The notes below the pieces were generated by a model. The model worked only from the letters and a program-made list of their open reading frames with translations. It ran no database searches and was not told the origin of the DNA. Both the position numbers and the translations under genes were made by a program. A stretch of DNA of 64,000 bases from Hirsutella rhossiliensis. Its lineage: Eukaryota; Ascomycota; Sordariomycetes; Hypocreales; Ophiocordycipitaceae. Location of the stretch: NCBI RefSeq assembly GCF_020360975.1, contig NW_025408670.1, positions 2,108,001 through 2,172,000 on the forward strand, read 5' to 3'. Positions 35,437 through 47,929 of the stretch are shown here, in pieces. Each line of letters begins with the position of its first letter. Within the stretch, counting starts at the first letter, position 1.

Positions 35437-35498
35437 TAGTATAGTAGTTATATACCTAAGAAGCCTACTAGCTATAACGCTAGAGTTAGTTCGAATCC
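35437..35498 (+). promoter_or_regulatory. SINE-2 internal Pol III promoter (A and B boxes)
   Basis: A box TAGTATAGTAG at 35437-35447 and B box AGTTCGAATCC at 35488-35498. The B box has lost its first G rather than its last C, so the two SINE copies decayed independently from GGTTCGAATCC. T-stem partner CCGGC is intact here. Confidence 0.7.
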
Positions 35499-36024
35499 GG
35501 CTAAGGGCACGATTAATTTTTAGTCGAACTACTAGACTACGCTAACCTACTTATTAATTAGCTAATTAGCGCTTCTAAAAGCGCTTATAAATATACTAGT
35601 AGTCTAGCCCTACTATAAGTAGGCCGGCCCGGACCTCGCCTACCTAGACCTAGCGATAAATTTATTAGGACCTCCCCTTAACCCCGGTCCGGGCCCCCTA
35701 ACTAAGAAAATAAAAACCTAGGGCCGATACTAGTAACTTAATAAGTATAGCGCGAAGCTAGTGCGATAACCTAACTACCGGCCCGGCTAAAGGCCGGTAT
35801 TAATAAAAATAGCCCGCTAAGCCTTATAGCGGAAAAATAAGGTAGAGCCTAGGAAGATATCGTTATAGGATAAGGTTAAAGATAATTATATAATTAACTA
35901 TTAACCGTTAACTAAAAACACTTATACTACCGATTAACGCTATATACCCCGCGTATATAAAGGAGTTACTTTCTAAGGTTACTTTATAGTAGGGCTAATA
36001 TAATTCTAACTAACTATAACGATA

Positions 36025-36494
36025 TATAACGACCGGTATTATTCTTAAGGGATAAACCTATCGAGGGGTTTATATTAGTAGATATAATAGGGCGTGGTCT
36101 AAGTAATAATAAGTATATTACGTTAGTAATAAGTCGGAGGTTATAGACCGTAGACTATAACTAGGTAATTAAAATTAGAGATAAAATCGTAATAAAGATC
36201 TATATTAAAAGCTAGAGAGCTATCTATTTAAAAGAGTAAAAGTAGGTAGCTATATATACCTATAGAGACTATCCTTAGATTATAGTCCTAGCCGTAATCC
36301 CCTTTATAGCTTACTATAGCTTACTTATAAGCTATACTCCTAAATAGTAATCTATTTATATAAGGCTTACTTAGCTTACGTACGCTCTAGGTAAGCTAAG
36401 CCTAAGTAACTTCTCGTCCTAACTATTATTCCGAGCCGCCTTATTATATAAATATAGCCGGTTCTCCTATAGCCCGCTAACCGTAGTTATAATA
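36025..36494 (-). repeat. Gypsy-2 3' LTR
   Basis: 470 bp. On the + strand it starts TATAACGACCGGTATTATTC and ends GTAGTTATAATA, followed by the polypurine tract (as TCTCCCCTCCTTTTAG, + strand, about 36500-36515). Confidence 0.92.
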
Positions 36495-36589
36495 TAATAT
36501 CTCCCCTCCTTTTAGTTTTATCTATAAGACCTACTACTACCTTAGCCGCTATATATAAATATACCTTTATCGCGCGTATATATATTCCC

Positions 36590-37130
36590 TGTTTTATCCT
36601 TTTTATCCCTTAGGATATACTACTAATAGTATATTTAGTCGTATATTAAAGGATCGTTCTTATAAGACCCTTAAGCGTATTCGTTTAGCTAAGTCTATTA
36701 ATCGTTTTAGTTTCGACGTTATACTATATTCTTTTTATTTATTGCGCGGCTTCCGCTATAAAATACTAGAGAAATCTTCTAAGTATACTAAATATATATA
36801 GTAGGGTCGTTCTTATAATACGTTAGGCGTAGCGATTAGCTCTTATAAGTAACTTTATTATCCTACCTATTATTTATAGCTAATATATTTCTTAGTATCC
36901 TAAATAAATCTAAAGTCCGATCGATTAAATAAAGAAGAAGAAATTACTAAGGAGCGAATATTAAAAGCTTAAGCCGACCTAAATAAAGCCTTAGCTCGTT
37001 TAGCGCGGCTTTACTATTAAAAGCGCTAGCTAAAGATAAAGGGTACCGAGATAGTCTATTAAGGCCTTTATTCCTTAGATAACCTTAATAAGGCTAAGCG
37101 CTAAAAATCTAAAGCGGTAGTCGATATTTA
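36590..37130 (+). pseudogene. Gypsy-2 antisense ORF: coiled-coil-like protein
   Basis: The counterpart of 22080-22620. The + strand frame reads LNKEEEITKERILKA (about 36928-36972), ADLNKALARLARLYY (about 36976-37020), KGTEIVY and GLYSLDNLNKAKR (about 37045-37105). Differences from Gypsy-1 are few. A hydrophobic/charged heptad pattern suggests a coiled coil. Former Gln codons appear as TAA/TAG. Not recognised functionally; it lies between the 3' LTR and the chromodomain end and converges on pol. Confidence 0.6.
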
Positions 37131-37209
37131 GTTTATAGGTAGATTTAATATAATTAATTAAAATACTATTAGTTCGTTAGGCGATTTTATAATACCTAAG
37201 GTAGATTTT

Positions 37210-40200
37210 ACTAGTAGAACTATTAAAGTAAAGAACTATAGTAAGTTAAGTGCTTAAGTAGTTCCTAGGTATTTTCCTTTAGTCCGTATCCCTTTTACTT
37301 AATAAGGTATTCTTATTACTAACCTTATTTTCTTATATCTAGTATTTATTTTACTTTATATTCTTAATTATTATTAACTTTAATTTTTTCTTATAGTTTA
37401 GCGTTTTATAGCGCTAGTTTTAATAATAAGATATAAAATATTAGGTATATCTATATTATTATTAATAGCGAAAGTTTATAGTTAACTTTTAAAATAGATT
37501 TCTTAACTTTAAACGGTCTAAGTTTTTTAAAATCTAATTTATTACTTAGTCGTTTTATTTTAATATTTCGTTATATAAGGTAGACTATATCTCTCTCTTA
37601 AAAGATTAGTCCTTATAATCTTTTCTAATTATAATAAGTAGATATTCGTTCTTTAATAAATTAAAGTTCTTATTATATTTCTTTATATTATTTTCGTAGC
37701 TAGGTTACTTATAATATCGCTTATTCTACTTATTGTCCTTATTAAGTAACCTTAAATACTTTTAAGTTATATCTATAATTAATATATACTAGTAAGAGCT
37801 TAGTTATTTCTATAACTAAGCTATTATAAGCTAGTTACGCTATTAGTAGCTATTTAACTTAATTGTTTTATTCGTAGCTAATATAGTATCGTAAATATTA
37901 TTTAAGCGTTTAGTTAAGTTATTCTATTTATCTATCTATTTATAGGTAATAAGCTATACTAAGCTTATATTTCGTCCCTAACTATATTATAAGAGCTTAC
38001 TAAAACTTAGCTATAAATATACTTCCTTTATTAAAGATAATCTTATTTAGTAGTCTATAATTACTAATAATTATTTATAGGAATATATATACTAGCTCTT
38101 TTATATTACTTACTTCTTTATATAGTAAAAAGTATCTATACTTTATTAATCTATTAGTAATAATAAATATACTATTATACTTAACGTTAGTTATAGGTTC
38201 TTTTAATAGTAATAGCTTTATAATATAGTTAAAAGCTATTAAATCCTATAGTTTCTATAGTATTAATAGCGGTTATAATTCTCTATATAGTTTATATCGT
38301 TTAGCTTTACTTTATATATAAAGTTTATATTCTTTAATAACTTATTATACTACTTTTTTAAGCTATAAAAAGTTATATTATTATTTAATCTATTTTATTA
38401 TTCTTTAGATTCCCTAATATCTATATATTAGATATTTATATATATCTTATATAACTTTATCTTATAATTCTAGTAGTATCTAGATTTTATTTTTATATAT
38501 TAAAACTTCTAAATATCTTATATTATATCCGTTTAATACTTTATATTCTTTTATTTATTTTAGGATCTTTTAATAAGTCGAGTTATTAAGTTATACTTTA
38601 AATATTATATTTAGCTATCGTTACTAGTAGTTCTTATTTTCGTTGATTTCTAAGAGCTATCCTTTCGCTATAGGTACCCCTATATTATAGTTACTTTATC
38701 GACTAAGGGTATTAGCTTAACTGTTTTTTATTCCTTTTCTATAGATTATTTTATAGTTAAATTTTAATAAGTATTCGGCCTATTTAATCTATCGCCCGTT
38801 TAACTATTACGTTATTATAAAATATAAGATATTCTTATAGTTTATATAGACTTTAACTTTATATTTACTTTTAAGAAAGTAGTATTAAAATTCCTTAAAA
38901 GCTTAAATAATTATAAGGAATTCTTTATTATAAATAAAGTAATTAAGTTCTACGCTATATAGCTTTTTTAAGTAGAATATAATTAGTCGTAGTCTTCCTT
39001 TATTATCTTTTTATCCGATTTATACTCTTAAAGTAAAGTCTAATATATTGGTTTTAAGTTCGATTTATTATTTTAAATCGAAGGTAGTTAAGACTAGTTC
39101 TTATATAATTATAGTTTTAATACATTTAAAAGCTTTATTAGCTTTATTATCCTATATAAATTCTTTTTCCTTCTTTATTAAGTTATATAATAGTACTATA
39201 ATCTTTCTAAAATCTTTAATAAATCGTTAATAGTAATTTATAAATCCTAGGAAACTTTATATATCCTTAACGTTCTTTAGCGTTAGCTATTCTTTAACTA
39301 AGTTAATTTTATCTTATTATATTTATATCTCTCTTAGTAAGATTATATATCTAAGGAAGTCTACTTCCTATATATAAAACTTACTTTTCTTTAGTTTAAC
39401 TAGTAACTTTATATTTTAAAGTATATAGAGTACCTTATAGATATATTCCTTATATTCTTTTAAGGTATCTAAGAAGATTAGGATATTATCTAAGTATACT
39501 ACTATAAAGATATTTAAGTATTTATATAGGATATTATTAATTATCTATTAAAAGGTAGCTAGTATATTTATAAGTCTAAATAGTATTACTAAATATTTAA
39601 ATAGTTTAAATTTCGTTCTAAAGGCTATTATCTATTTATATCCCTTTTTTATATATATTAAGTTATAGGCGCCTTTAAGATTAAAGGCTATAAACTATTT
39701 TTTACTATATAATCGATCTTATAGTTCCGATATAAGTAGTAATAGTATTCGGTCCTTTATTATAATATCGTTTAAGCGTTTATAGTCGATAACTAGTCGT
39801 AGCTTATTATTTTTCTTTAAAATAAATATAACTAGGTAGCCTACTTTAGATATTAACGTTTATATATATCCCTTTTATAGATTCTCGTTAAGGTAGTCGC
39901 GTAGCGTTTATAGTTACTTTTCGTTTAAGTTATAGATTTTATAGAACGTTAGCGTTATTCTATCCTTAAGATAAATTTCGTAGTCTTATTAGCTATATTT
40001 AAGTAACCCTATCTTAAGTTCTTCCTTAAAGAGTTTATTATATTTCCGGTATTCTTAAGGGATATTCTTTATTTTATCTTATAGGCTTTATTCTTTCTTT
40101 TAAGAGCTAGTTTCTCTTAACTTAAGCTCTTTATTAATTTATTTAAGGTCTTTCCTTAAAGTAGTAATAACTCTTTAGATCTTCTTATTATATTCTTTAT

Positions 40201-40732
40201 TTTATTTATATCGGATACTAGGTTATATAGCTATATTAGTTAGTATATAAGTCTTATTAGTTAATTGTATTATATCCGCTAGTTCGGTTACTATTTTCGT
40301 TTATATTACTAAAGCCTATAATAATTTACTTAAATAGTTATCCTTTTTATTTTATTTAGTAGCTAAATTATTATAAAATTTTACTTTCTCTTAAATCTAC
40401 TAGTCTTAGAAACTTATATCTTTATTTTAATATAGCTAGCTAGTTTTCTAGTTAATTAGTAGGTTGCTCTCCTATAGCTATAAAAGTCCTAATATAAGGT
40501 TATATTCTTTAATATCTATAATATCGAAGTTAACTTATTTATCGTAGCCTTAGATATTAATATTAAGGTAATTAATCTCTATATTAATAATTCCGTTATT
40601 ATAGTTAAAGGCCTCTCCTTTAATATTTATAAGTTTATATAGATCTATCTTATATCTCTATATAAGTCGGTAACGATTAACGACTTTAGGTAAAATATAA
40701 TTACCTATCGCGCTATAGTCTAAAAGTATATA
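37210..40732 (-). pseudogene. Gypsy-2 pol: protease to chromodomain
   Basis: Mirror of Gypsy-1 pol. On the - strand: protease active site near 40690-40732; RT about 39320-39840, with the VID-YKRLN-type block near 39790 and YLDD-type block near 39490; RNase H about 38730-39060; integrase about 37650-38460, with the TDGQTER-type block near 37935; chromodomain about 37210-37373. Same stop pattern from Gln/Trp codons. This independent copy supports the domain calls in Gypsy-1. Confidence 0.82.
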
Positions 40733-42109
40733 TATATAATATCCCGCGATTTAAATATCTAATACTATTTAGTCGCTATAGCTTACTATTACTATATATA
40801 GGGTCCTTAGATCTTATTATATTATACTAGTCTATAGCCCTTTTATAGATAGCGTACCTCGTTTTTTACTTAGTCCTTATTTATTTTATTTAAGTATTCT
40901 TCTTTAATTTATTATTAATATCGTTTCTTTATATTTTTATCTTATAGTATTATATTAGGGCTTAAGAGACTAATTTCTTATAGCTAATTAAAGATTTCTT
41001 ATTTCTTAACGCTATATTATTTATATTATACTACTTTATAGTTAATTATATACTATACTTTATAATTTTATTTATTTTTATATTAAAGGTTAAGTTTTCG
41101 TTTAATATCTTTTTATTTTTTATATAGTATTTCTATATTAATTCTTCCTTAGTTAAATATAGCTTATAGCTTTTATATATATTACTAATAATCTTTTAGT
41201 ATACTATTATATCGTTTATACTATACTTATACATTTTTATATTTATAAATTCTATAGTTTAGGTATATATATTCGTTATAATCTTCTTTATTATATTTAA
41301 TTTATTATATAAGTTTTTAAAAGATTAATAGTTTAGATACCTTAAAGTAAGTAGCGCTATACTATTCTTTTATTTTAGCGTATTTATAGATTTTATATAT
41401 CTTTAAAAGATATCTTATTAATAAGCTATAATTATCGTAGTATTTAAGTAGCGTACTATAATTAAGTTCTAATAATATAACTTAGTCGTTTAGGTAGCGT
41501 TAATCGATTTTCTAGTAGTTTAGTTCTATACTTAGGTAGGGTTTTAAAAGTACTTATCCTTTAAACCTAACTAAGAAAGCGTTATATTATACCTTTATCT
41601 AAAAGTATATTATATAATCTAAGTAGACGTATAATATCTATAAAATATACTTATAGTACTTATAAGTAAGTAATATTTATAGATTATCTTTAAATTCTCC
41701 TTATAGTTACTATTCTCGTTATATAGCTATAAAGGTATCGACTATAGTAATAGCTATAGTATAGTCTCCTTTATATAGTACCGGTTAATACCGAATTAAT
41801 ATAGCTTATTAGTTTTCTATAAGAATTTAAGGTATTTATTAGGTTTTAATTTTAAGTATTTCTTTAAATTCTTTAAAGTATAAAGTGTATTTTTTAATCG
41901 TAGCGTTTTCCCTTAGTAATAAGGGTAGTAGTATAAGTTCGTTCTTATCTTCTATTTCTCTAGGTATTTCTTATTCTTTAAAGCTTATATCGTCGATACT
42001 TTATTATTCCTTTTTAGGTAGTTATTTAAGTTTTATAAGTATAAGGGCTATATCTATATCTTCTTTATTATATTACTTATAGACTACCTATCGTTATTAT
42101 CGATCTTTA

Positions 42110-43180
42110 TTTTATATATCCTCTTAGAATTATTTACCGTTCTTCTTAATTTAGTCTTAAGAGACTCTTTTAAGATAAAGGTATTCTAGTTCTATAAATT
42201 TAACTTATTTCTATATTTTAAGATCCCTTTATTATATTATTATAAGGGTCTTCTTTAAGGGCTTTAAGAACTATCTAGTACCGTTCTTATTACTTAAGTA
42301 TACTATATATTTATCGTTATAGTATATAGTCTAACTAAGGAGTTTATACTTTAGTTCCTATTTATTAATAGCGTTTAGGTATTTCTTACCTTTTAAGGCT
42401 AGTACCTAGTAGGTTTTCTTTTCTTTATAAGGTTATCTATATTCTTTAAAGTAATATCTAAGTTTCCTATAATTAAAATACTTTCTTTTACTTTTCTATA
42501 TTATATCTAGATCTATCTTACCTAAGTTAGTTATATAGGCATAGGTAATAGGAGTTTCGCGCTTCTTTTTATAGTTAGCGCGTTAGTTAAAGTTATTCTT
42601 ATAAGAAGGGTTTTAGTTTCCTCTTCCTTATTTCTTTTCTTAGCGTTACGCGTACTATCTATCGTCGATTTATACTACTATAGTAATATAATCTAAGAGG
42701 TTATTAGGTCGATTTTCTTTATAAAGTTCGTCCTTAACTTCTTCTTTAAGCTTATTATAAAATTATAATATAAGAGGTTTATCGTCCTAATTAAGCTTTA
42801 AGGTAACTTATTAAAACTTTATAGTATAATCTAATACTAAGATCCTTTATTAGAGTTCTTAAAGTTTTTATTTAGCTTCTTATTCCTTATCGGTTATTCT
42901 AAATACCTTTATAATAGCTTCTTTAAATCCTTAGAAACTAGTAAAGACTTTATCTATCTCGTTATCTTATCGCGCTAGTTAGTTATTAAGAAAGTCCCTT
43001 ATAATAGGTCTAAACTAAGCGAGTACCGTTCTAGATAAATAATTTCCTATATAAAGTACCTTTTTAACTAGGTCTAAGAGTTTAGTAAGGTAAAACCGGT
43101 AGTAGGCCTTAAGTTAGGTAAGAAAGTCTTAAAGTATACTATAAGTACTATTAAATAGTCCTAGCTATTTTAGTTTAACT
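42110..43180 (-). pseudogene. Gypsy-2 gag with CCHC knuckle
   Basis: Collinear with Gypsy-1 gag without the solo LTR, so the capsid region is continuous here. The CCHC knuckle is at about 42439-42480. On the + strand, AAAATACTTTCTTTTACTTT marks its start. The frame is broken by stops. Confidence 0.75.
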
Positions 43181-43387
43181 ACTTCTCTAAGGTCCCTAAC
43201 TTATCTATTACCTCCTTTATTCCTAAGTAACTATACCTTATATTAAAGGGCGATAATTTCGCGTATTATATCCTAAGGCAATATAATAGCTCTAGAGTTA
43301 GTTAATCTAGCTTACTATATAGGTATATTAATAGTTACGATATTACTTAAAGTAACGCGGTATTATACTAAATAAGAGCTTTTAACG

Positions 43388-43857
43388 TATAATAACTAGT
43401 ATTATTCTTAAGGGATAAACCTATTAAGGGGTTTATATTAATAGATATAATAAGGCATAGTTTAAGCAATAATAAGTATATTACGTTAGTAATAAGTTAG
43501 AGGTTATAGACTATAGACTATAACTAAGTAATTAGAATTAAAGATAGAATCGTAATAAAGATCTATATTAAAAGCTAGAGAGCTATCTATTTAAAGGAGT
43601 AAAAGTAGGTAGCTATATATACCTATAGAGACTATCCTTAGATTATAGTCCTAGCCGTAATCCCCTTTATAGCTTACTATAGCTTACTTATAAGCTATGC
43701 TCCTAAATAGTAATCTATCTATATAAGGCTTACTTAGCTTACGTACGCTTTAGGTAAGCTAAGCTTAAGTAACTTCTTATCCTAACTATTATTCCGAGCC
43801 GCCTTATTACGTAAACGTAGCCGGTTCTCCTACGGCCCGCTAACCGTAGTCGTAATA
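43388..43857 (-). repeat. Gypsy-2 5' LTR
   Basis: 470 bp. The outer end keeps CG pairs (CCGCTAACCGTAGTCGTAATA, of which the inner LTR has CCGTAGTTATAATA), showing CG-to-TA decay differing even between LTRs of one element. Confidence 0.92.
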
Positions 43858-44057
43858 CGATACCTAAGATAGCCGGCGTAAGATTCCTACGTATTATAAC
43901 CGCGACTTAGTATAAGGGTAGACTAGCTACGAAAAGAGGGGAGGGTTTTCCTCTAAGCACTTTAGTTTTTCCCTCTTATTTAATATTAAAGTTCTAGATA
44001 CCTTTAGATAGGTTACTAGTATAATCTTAAAAATATATATATATATATATTAAAAGA

Positions 44058-44615
44058 ATAGCGTTATAAAAGATACTTATAAACTTACTTATTTTATCTA
44101 TTACTCCTAGGGAAATCCTTTATCTTTTATAAACTATTACTCGCCTACTAGTAAACGGATTAGTTAGCTTTCTACTATATTTTATAGTACTTATAAAGCT
44201 CTATTTATAGTATATCTTCCTAACTTAGTAGGTAGTCTAATTATAACGTAATAGTTAACGTAAGACTATAGGTTTTAGTATAAGTAGTAGATTTAACTAA
44301 AATATTCTATGCCTTACCTATTCTTATATTATAGATATTATCGGAACCGCTAGGTTAAAATAGGTAATAGGGTATCCGTTCTACTTATAATTAACTTATA
44401 TATTTTATATATATTTTATTTTATTAGGATAAGCTTATCTTATTCCGCTTTTCTTAAAGGAAGGTATAGATATCTAGTAAAGGTCTTTATCTTTAAGGGT
44501 TACTCCCTTAGACTATATTATAGAGCCTCTTCTTACTAGCTTATTCTATAGAGCCTCCCTATACCTATTATTTCTTTATAATAGTAAAATAGGAATATAA
44601 AGGTATATTCTTATA
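44058..44615 (-). repeat. Copia-1 5' LTR, outer part (558 bp)
   Basis: Continuation of 35293-35430 after SINE-2; 138 + 558 = 696 bp, equal to the 3' LTR. Ends TATTCTTATA, followed by the AAGAT duplication and LINE-A sequence. Confidence 0.92.
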
Positions 44616-44620
44616 AAGAT

Positions 44621-45700
44621 AAAGCGCTAGACTATAACCTTAACTAAGTTCACGGTATTTATATAAAGCTATACCTTACTATACGCTAAGGAAGTTTATA
44701 GTAAAGTAATCTAGTCCTTAATCTTTTATATTATAGTTATATTATATAAGATAACGCTTATAAAAGGGAAACTATATAGGATTATATAAGACTTAGTATA
44801 GGATTAATTAGCTTACCTTTAAGTAGTAATAAGCGCTTACCGCGCGACCTTAGTTTATTAAGTAAAAGCGGAAGTATAGGTACTTTTAATCGACCTTTGC
44901 TTAAACTAAAGAATAATAAATACCCTTTAAAGGGTAAAGGACTTAGGACTCTTAGGCTAAATTTAACGCGCGTTTAATATAGTCGCGTATATACTTAAAA
45001 GGAGGCGATACTAGAAAGAGAGTAGGCCTTTAGCGGCGCTACTACTTAGTAGGCCCCCCCTTATAAAGGAGATAAAAAGGGTCTAGAGCTAGATAAGATC
45101 TAACGACCTCTTAAATAAAGCTAAGTCGCTTAAAAGGCTAAATAAAGAATAAGCTACTTAATAGAATACTAAGGAAGATATAATTTAATAATATTAAACT
45201 ACTTTTTACCCCGCTAACTTCCCGCTATATTTTAATAAAGTAATAACGCTAAACTATTATAAGGGCCTCCTTATATATATTAGTATAGTAATTACTTAGA
45301 TATATATAAAAAAGATCGGGCTTAATAACTTCCTCTTTAACTAATAGGTCCTTAGTATAGTCTTATTAATATATACCTATAAATAAAAACAGGATACTAT
45401 CTACTATATAATAATTAACTATTAATTAATAATAAAGGTAAGGGAGTCCTTCTTAATATAAGCCTAGGATATAAGTAATATAAAAGTAGGCCTTTAAAGG
45501 AAAAAGATAGTAGCGCTATTAATATAATAGTTCCTTTACTTAAGTAAGCTCCGCTAGTTTAACTTAGCTTAAAGGCTATATATAAATACGCTAAATAATA
45601 AGACTAAGGTCGCGCTAAAGATAGAGCGGCCTTAACTAAGACTACCTTAGCTAACTACTTCCCTTACTAAAGTAACCTAAGAAAAGAAGAGGACTTACGA
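44621..45700 (+). pseudogene. LINE-A ORF2 C-terminal part
   Basis: Collinear with about 13360-14450 of LINE-B: the post-RT thumb/connection region and the C-terminal Cys/His-type region (about 45360-45430). The junction with 28945 is seamless after removing Copia-1. No RNase H motif recognised. Confidence 0.65.
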
Positions 45701-45899
45701 TAATAGAACTATAATATTAACTAAACTAAACCTAAACTAAGTATAAACCTTACTACTTAAATTATAGACTAAATAAAACTAATAAAACTTACTTAAGCTA
45801 GCTTTAATAGCTATAAAATAAGACCTACTATTAAAAGACTATAACTAAATAAAACCTAACCTAAAACTAAACTAAGATAAAGTTAATAACTAGCTTTTA

Positions 45900-47160
45900 A
45901 ACTATCCTTAGCTTAACTTATTAGTAATAACGTTTACCTCGCTATTATAGTAAGAATAATAAGACCCTTTTAAGGTAGTATATAAAATATAAAAGGGAGT
46001 AACCTAAGACTTATAAGGAGTACAAGGACTATTACTACTATAAAAAGACTAATAATAGCTAGCTAAGCCTAACCTTAAACCTAAACTAAAGCTAGCTTAA
46101 ATAGCTAGCTTATAAAATAAAGTAATAACTAAGGTCTATACTAAGGTAGGATCTATATTAATAGTAGCGCGGAAGCGTTTACTATAGCTTATACTATAAC
46201 CTTAGATCTAATTAAGGTTAAAACTAGTAATAATCTTAGCTAAGACTAAACTATAACGGCTATAAAAACGTTATTAAATAAAGTTAGGAGTATTAGTAAG
46301 GTCGCTAAGTAATATAAAATAAAGATACTTTAAGGTAGGCTTAGTAATAGGAGAACTACTAAGCTATAGCTCGGCGTTAAAGCTAATAAAGGGCGATAAG
46401 GTAAGATCCCTTACTAGCTTTAAGGTAACTATAAGTATAGGGATAATAGCGGACTTCCTAGCCTTAGCTTTAGATAAAGCCTTAGATATAATAGCTACCT
46501 TACCCTTACTTTTACCCTTACCCTTCTCTTTATTAAAAGGGGCTAGGGCTAAACTAAACTTAGTAAGATTAAGACTATTATCCTTACTATTATAATTATT
46601 ACTAGTAATAAGATAAAAATATTTAGTAAGATCGTTAACTACTATAAGAGTCTTTTAAGTAACTAAGAGTAACTTAGGCCCGACCTAAGCTAGAGTCTTA
46701 ATAGTATCGCTAAACTTACCTAAGTGCTTTTTAAGGACTTATATATATAGCGGGTATTATTTATAAAATAAGTAAAAGCTAAGGTAAGCGTCTTAATATT
46801 CTTAGCGACTATAGCTAAACTAAGGATAGACTTACTTAACGCGCCCTTACTTTTAATAGTAAGGGCCTTTTAACTAGCGTAAATATAAGTTTCTAAAATA
46901 GTATAGTAAAGGCGCTCTTATACTAAGCCCTTAATAAGGGAGGGGCTATTAACCTTAGACTAAGCTTAGTAAAGGGTATAAGCTGCCTCTTTACCTTTAA
47001 AAGTAATCTAAAATATAAATTAGTACTAAACTTAAACTATACTATAATAGGATAGGGTTATTTACTTAGTAATAAAACTAGTTAAAGTTAGTATAAGCGA
47101 TATATACTTTAGCTTTTATAGCTAATAAAGTTAGCGAAAAAGTATTAAAAGTAAGACCGA
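45900..47160 (-). pseudogene. LINE-A antisense ORF downstream of ORF2
   Basis: The counterpart of the LINE-B frame, here uninterrupted by Gypsy-1 or a solo LTR. On the - strand about 46440-46580 reads LNLTKFSLALAPFNK then KEKGKGKSKGKVAIISKALS, a Lys-rich basic segment. Many substitutions relative to LINE-B, yet the same phase remains open apart from Gln/Trp stops. Unknown function; it could be a basic nucleic-acid-binding protein judged only from composition. Confidence 0.5.
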
Positions 47161-47929
47161 CTTAAGATAAGACTAAGACTAATACTTATAAGACTAGTTT
47201 TAATAGGTAGTAAAGGACTTATAGGTAAGCTTATTAATAAAGCGCTTAATATATATAAAATATAAGATAGAGCGCTTTAATCCCGCTATAGTAGCGACTT
47301 TCTTATAGGGAAGGGGTTTTAAAGGAAGTAAGCTACTACTACTTAAGTTAGCTTCTTAGTTAAATATAGTAGTATAATAGTAAACGAACTAAATATAGTA
47401 TTAGTAAGATCTAAGGATATAAAAACGATATAAGTAAGAAATTAAGGCTTATAAAGGAAATAATAGATAAAGAGGTAGGAAGAGGTAAGAATAAAACTAA
47501 AAGGGGAGGGTAGGTATATATATACGTTATCTAGGCGCGCGTAATTAGTAATAATATAATAAACGGTAAATATAGGCCGCTATACCCTTAATTAAAAAGT
47601 CGCGTAGCTAGATAAAAACCGATTTTTAATTAATAGAGCTAGCTAATTAAATTTTAATTAGCTAGCCCTACCTAAGAGCGACCTATATTAATACCTAGCT
47701 TAGTAACTAAATATTACCTACCCTACTAACTAATAGACTAATAAGCTAATATAGCTATAGCTATATAGTAGTAATATAAGAGCTATAAAGAATAAAAGCG
47801 CTTATAAGTTAAGCCCTTAAAGAAAGACTACTACCTATAACCTTAGGCCTAAGCTAGCGAGCTTAGGCTATAGCTACTTAAGATAGTAGTAGCTATAGCT
47901 TAAAAAGGCCTATACTAAAATATAAATAT

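Larger units (their letters stand above)
36025..43857 (-). mobile_element. Gypsy-2: complete chromodomain Gypsy element in SINE-2
   Basis: 7833 bp, the reverse complement of the Gypsy-1 family, with 470-bp LTRs at both ends and CGATA duplications. Same content: gag, protease, RT/RNase H, integrase, chromodomain on the - strand, antisense ORF on the + strand. It is not interrupted. Two short ATG-started + strand frames inside (39048-39230 and 41885-42082) are only antisense shadows. Confidence 0.92.
35431..44044 (+). mobile_element. SINE-2: second SINE-like copy, split by Gypsy-2
   Basis: Two pieces, 35431-36024 and 43863-44044, together about 776 bp and collinear with SINE-1. Inserted in the 5' LTR of Copia-1 with a 13-bp duplication ATATATTAAAAGA (35418-35430 and 44045-44057). 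It starts directly with the tRNA-like CCCTTATAGTATAG, so both copies share the same 5' end. It ends TAATCTTAAAAATATATATA. Gypsy-2 lies inside with duplication CGATA (36020-36024 and 43858-43862); SINE-1 shows the empty site AACGATACCTAAG at about 32081. Confidence 0.78.
28946..44615 (-). mobile_element. Copia-1: complete Copia element in LINE-A, split by SINEs and Gypsy-2
   Basis: On the - strand: 5' LTR (44615-44058 plus 35430-35293), gag, protease region, integrase, RT, RNase H, polypurine tract, 3' LTR (29641-28946). AAGAT duplications (28941-28945 and 44616-44620) bracket the whole block, and the LINE-A RT reads through when it is removed. The integrase-before-RT order is the Copia hallmark. 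Without SINE-1 and SINE-2 (with Gypsy-2) the element is about 6.26 kb. The 5' LTR pieces sum to 696 bp, exactly the 3' LTR length. Confidence 0.9.

Noticed and set aside
39048..39230. ATG-started + strand frame of 60 codons
   Set aside because: It lies antisense in the RNase H/RT part of Gypsy-2 pol on the - strand. Composition (Ser, Ile, Leu, Tyr) is what antisense RIPed DNA gives, and the Gypsy-1 counterpart has no such conserved frame.
41885..42082. ATG-started + strand frame of 65 codons
   Set aside because: Antisense to the gag-protease linker of Gypsy-2; hydrophobic low-complexity product, no neighbours or signals. Considered a shadow.
44038..44052. AT microsatellite (TATATATATA) as a separate feature
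   Set aside because: It is the 3' tail of SINE-2 merging with its target duplication.
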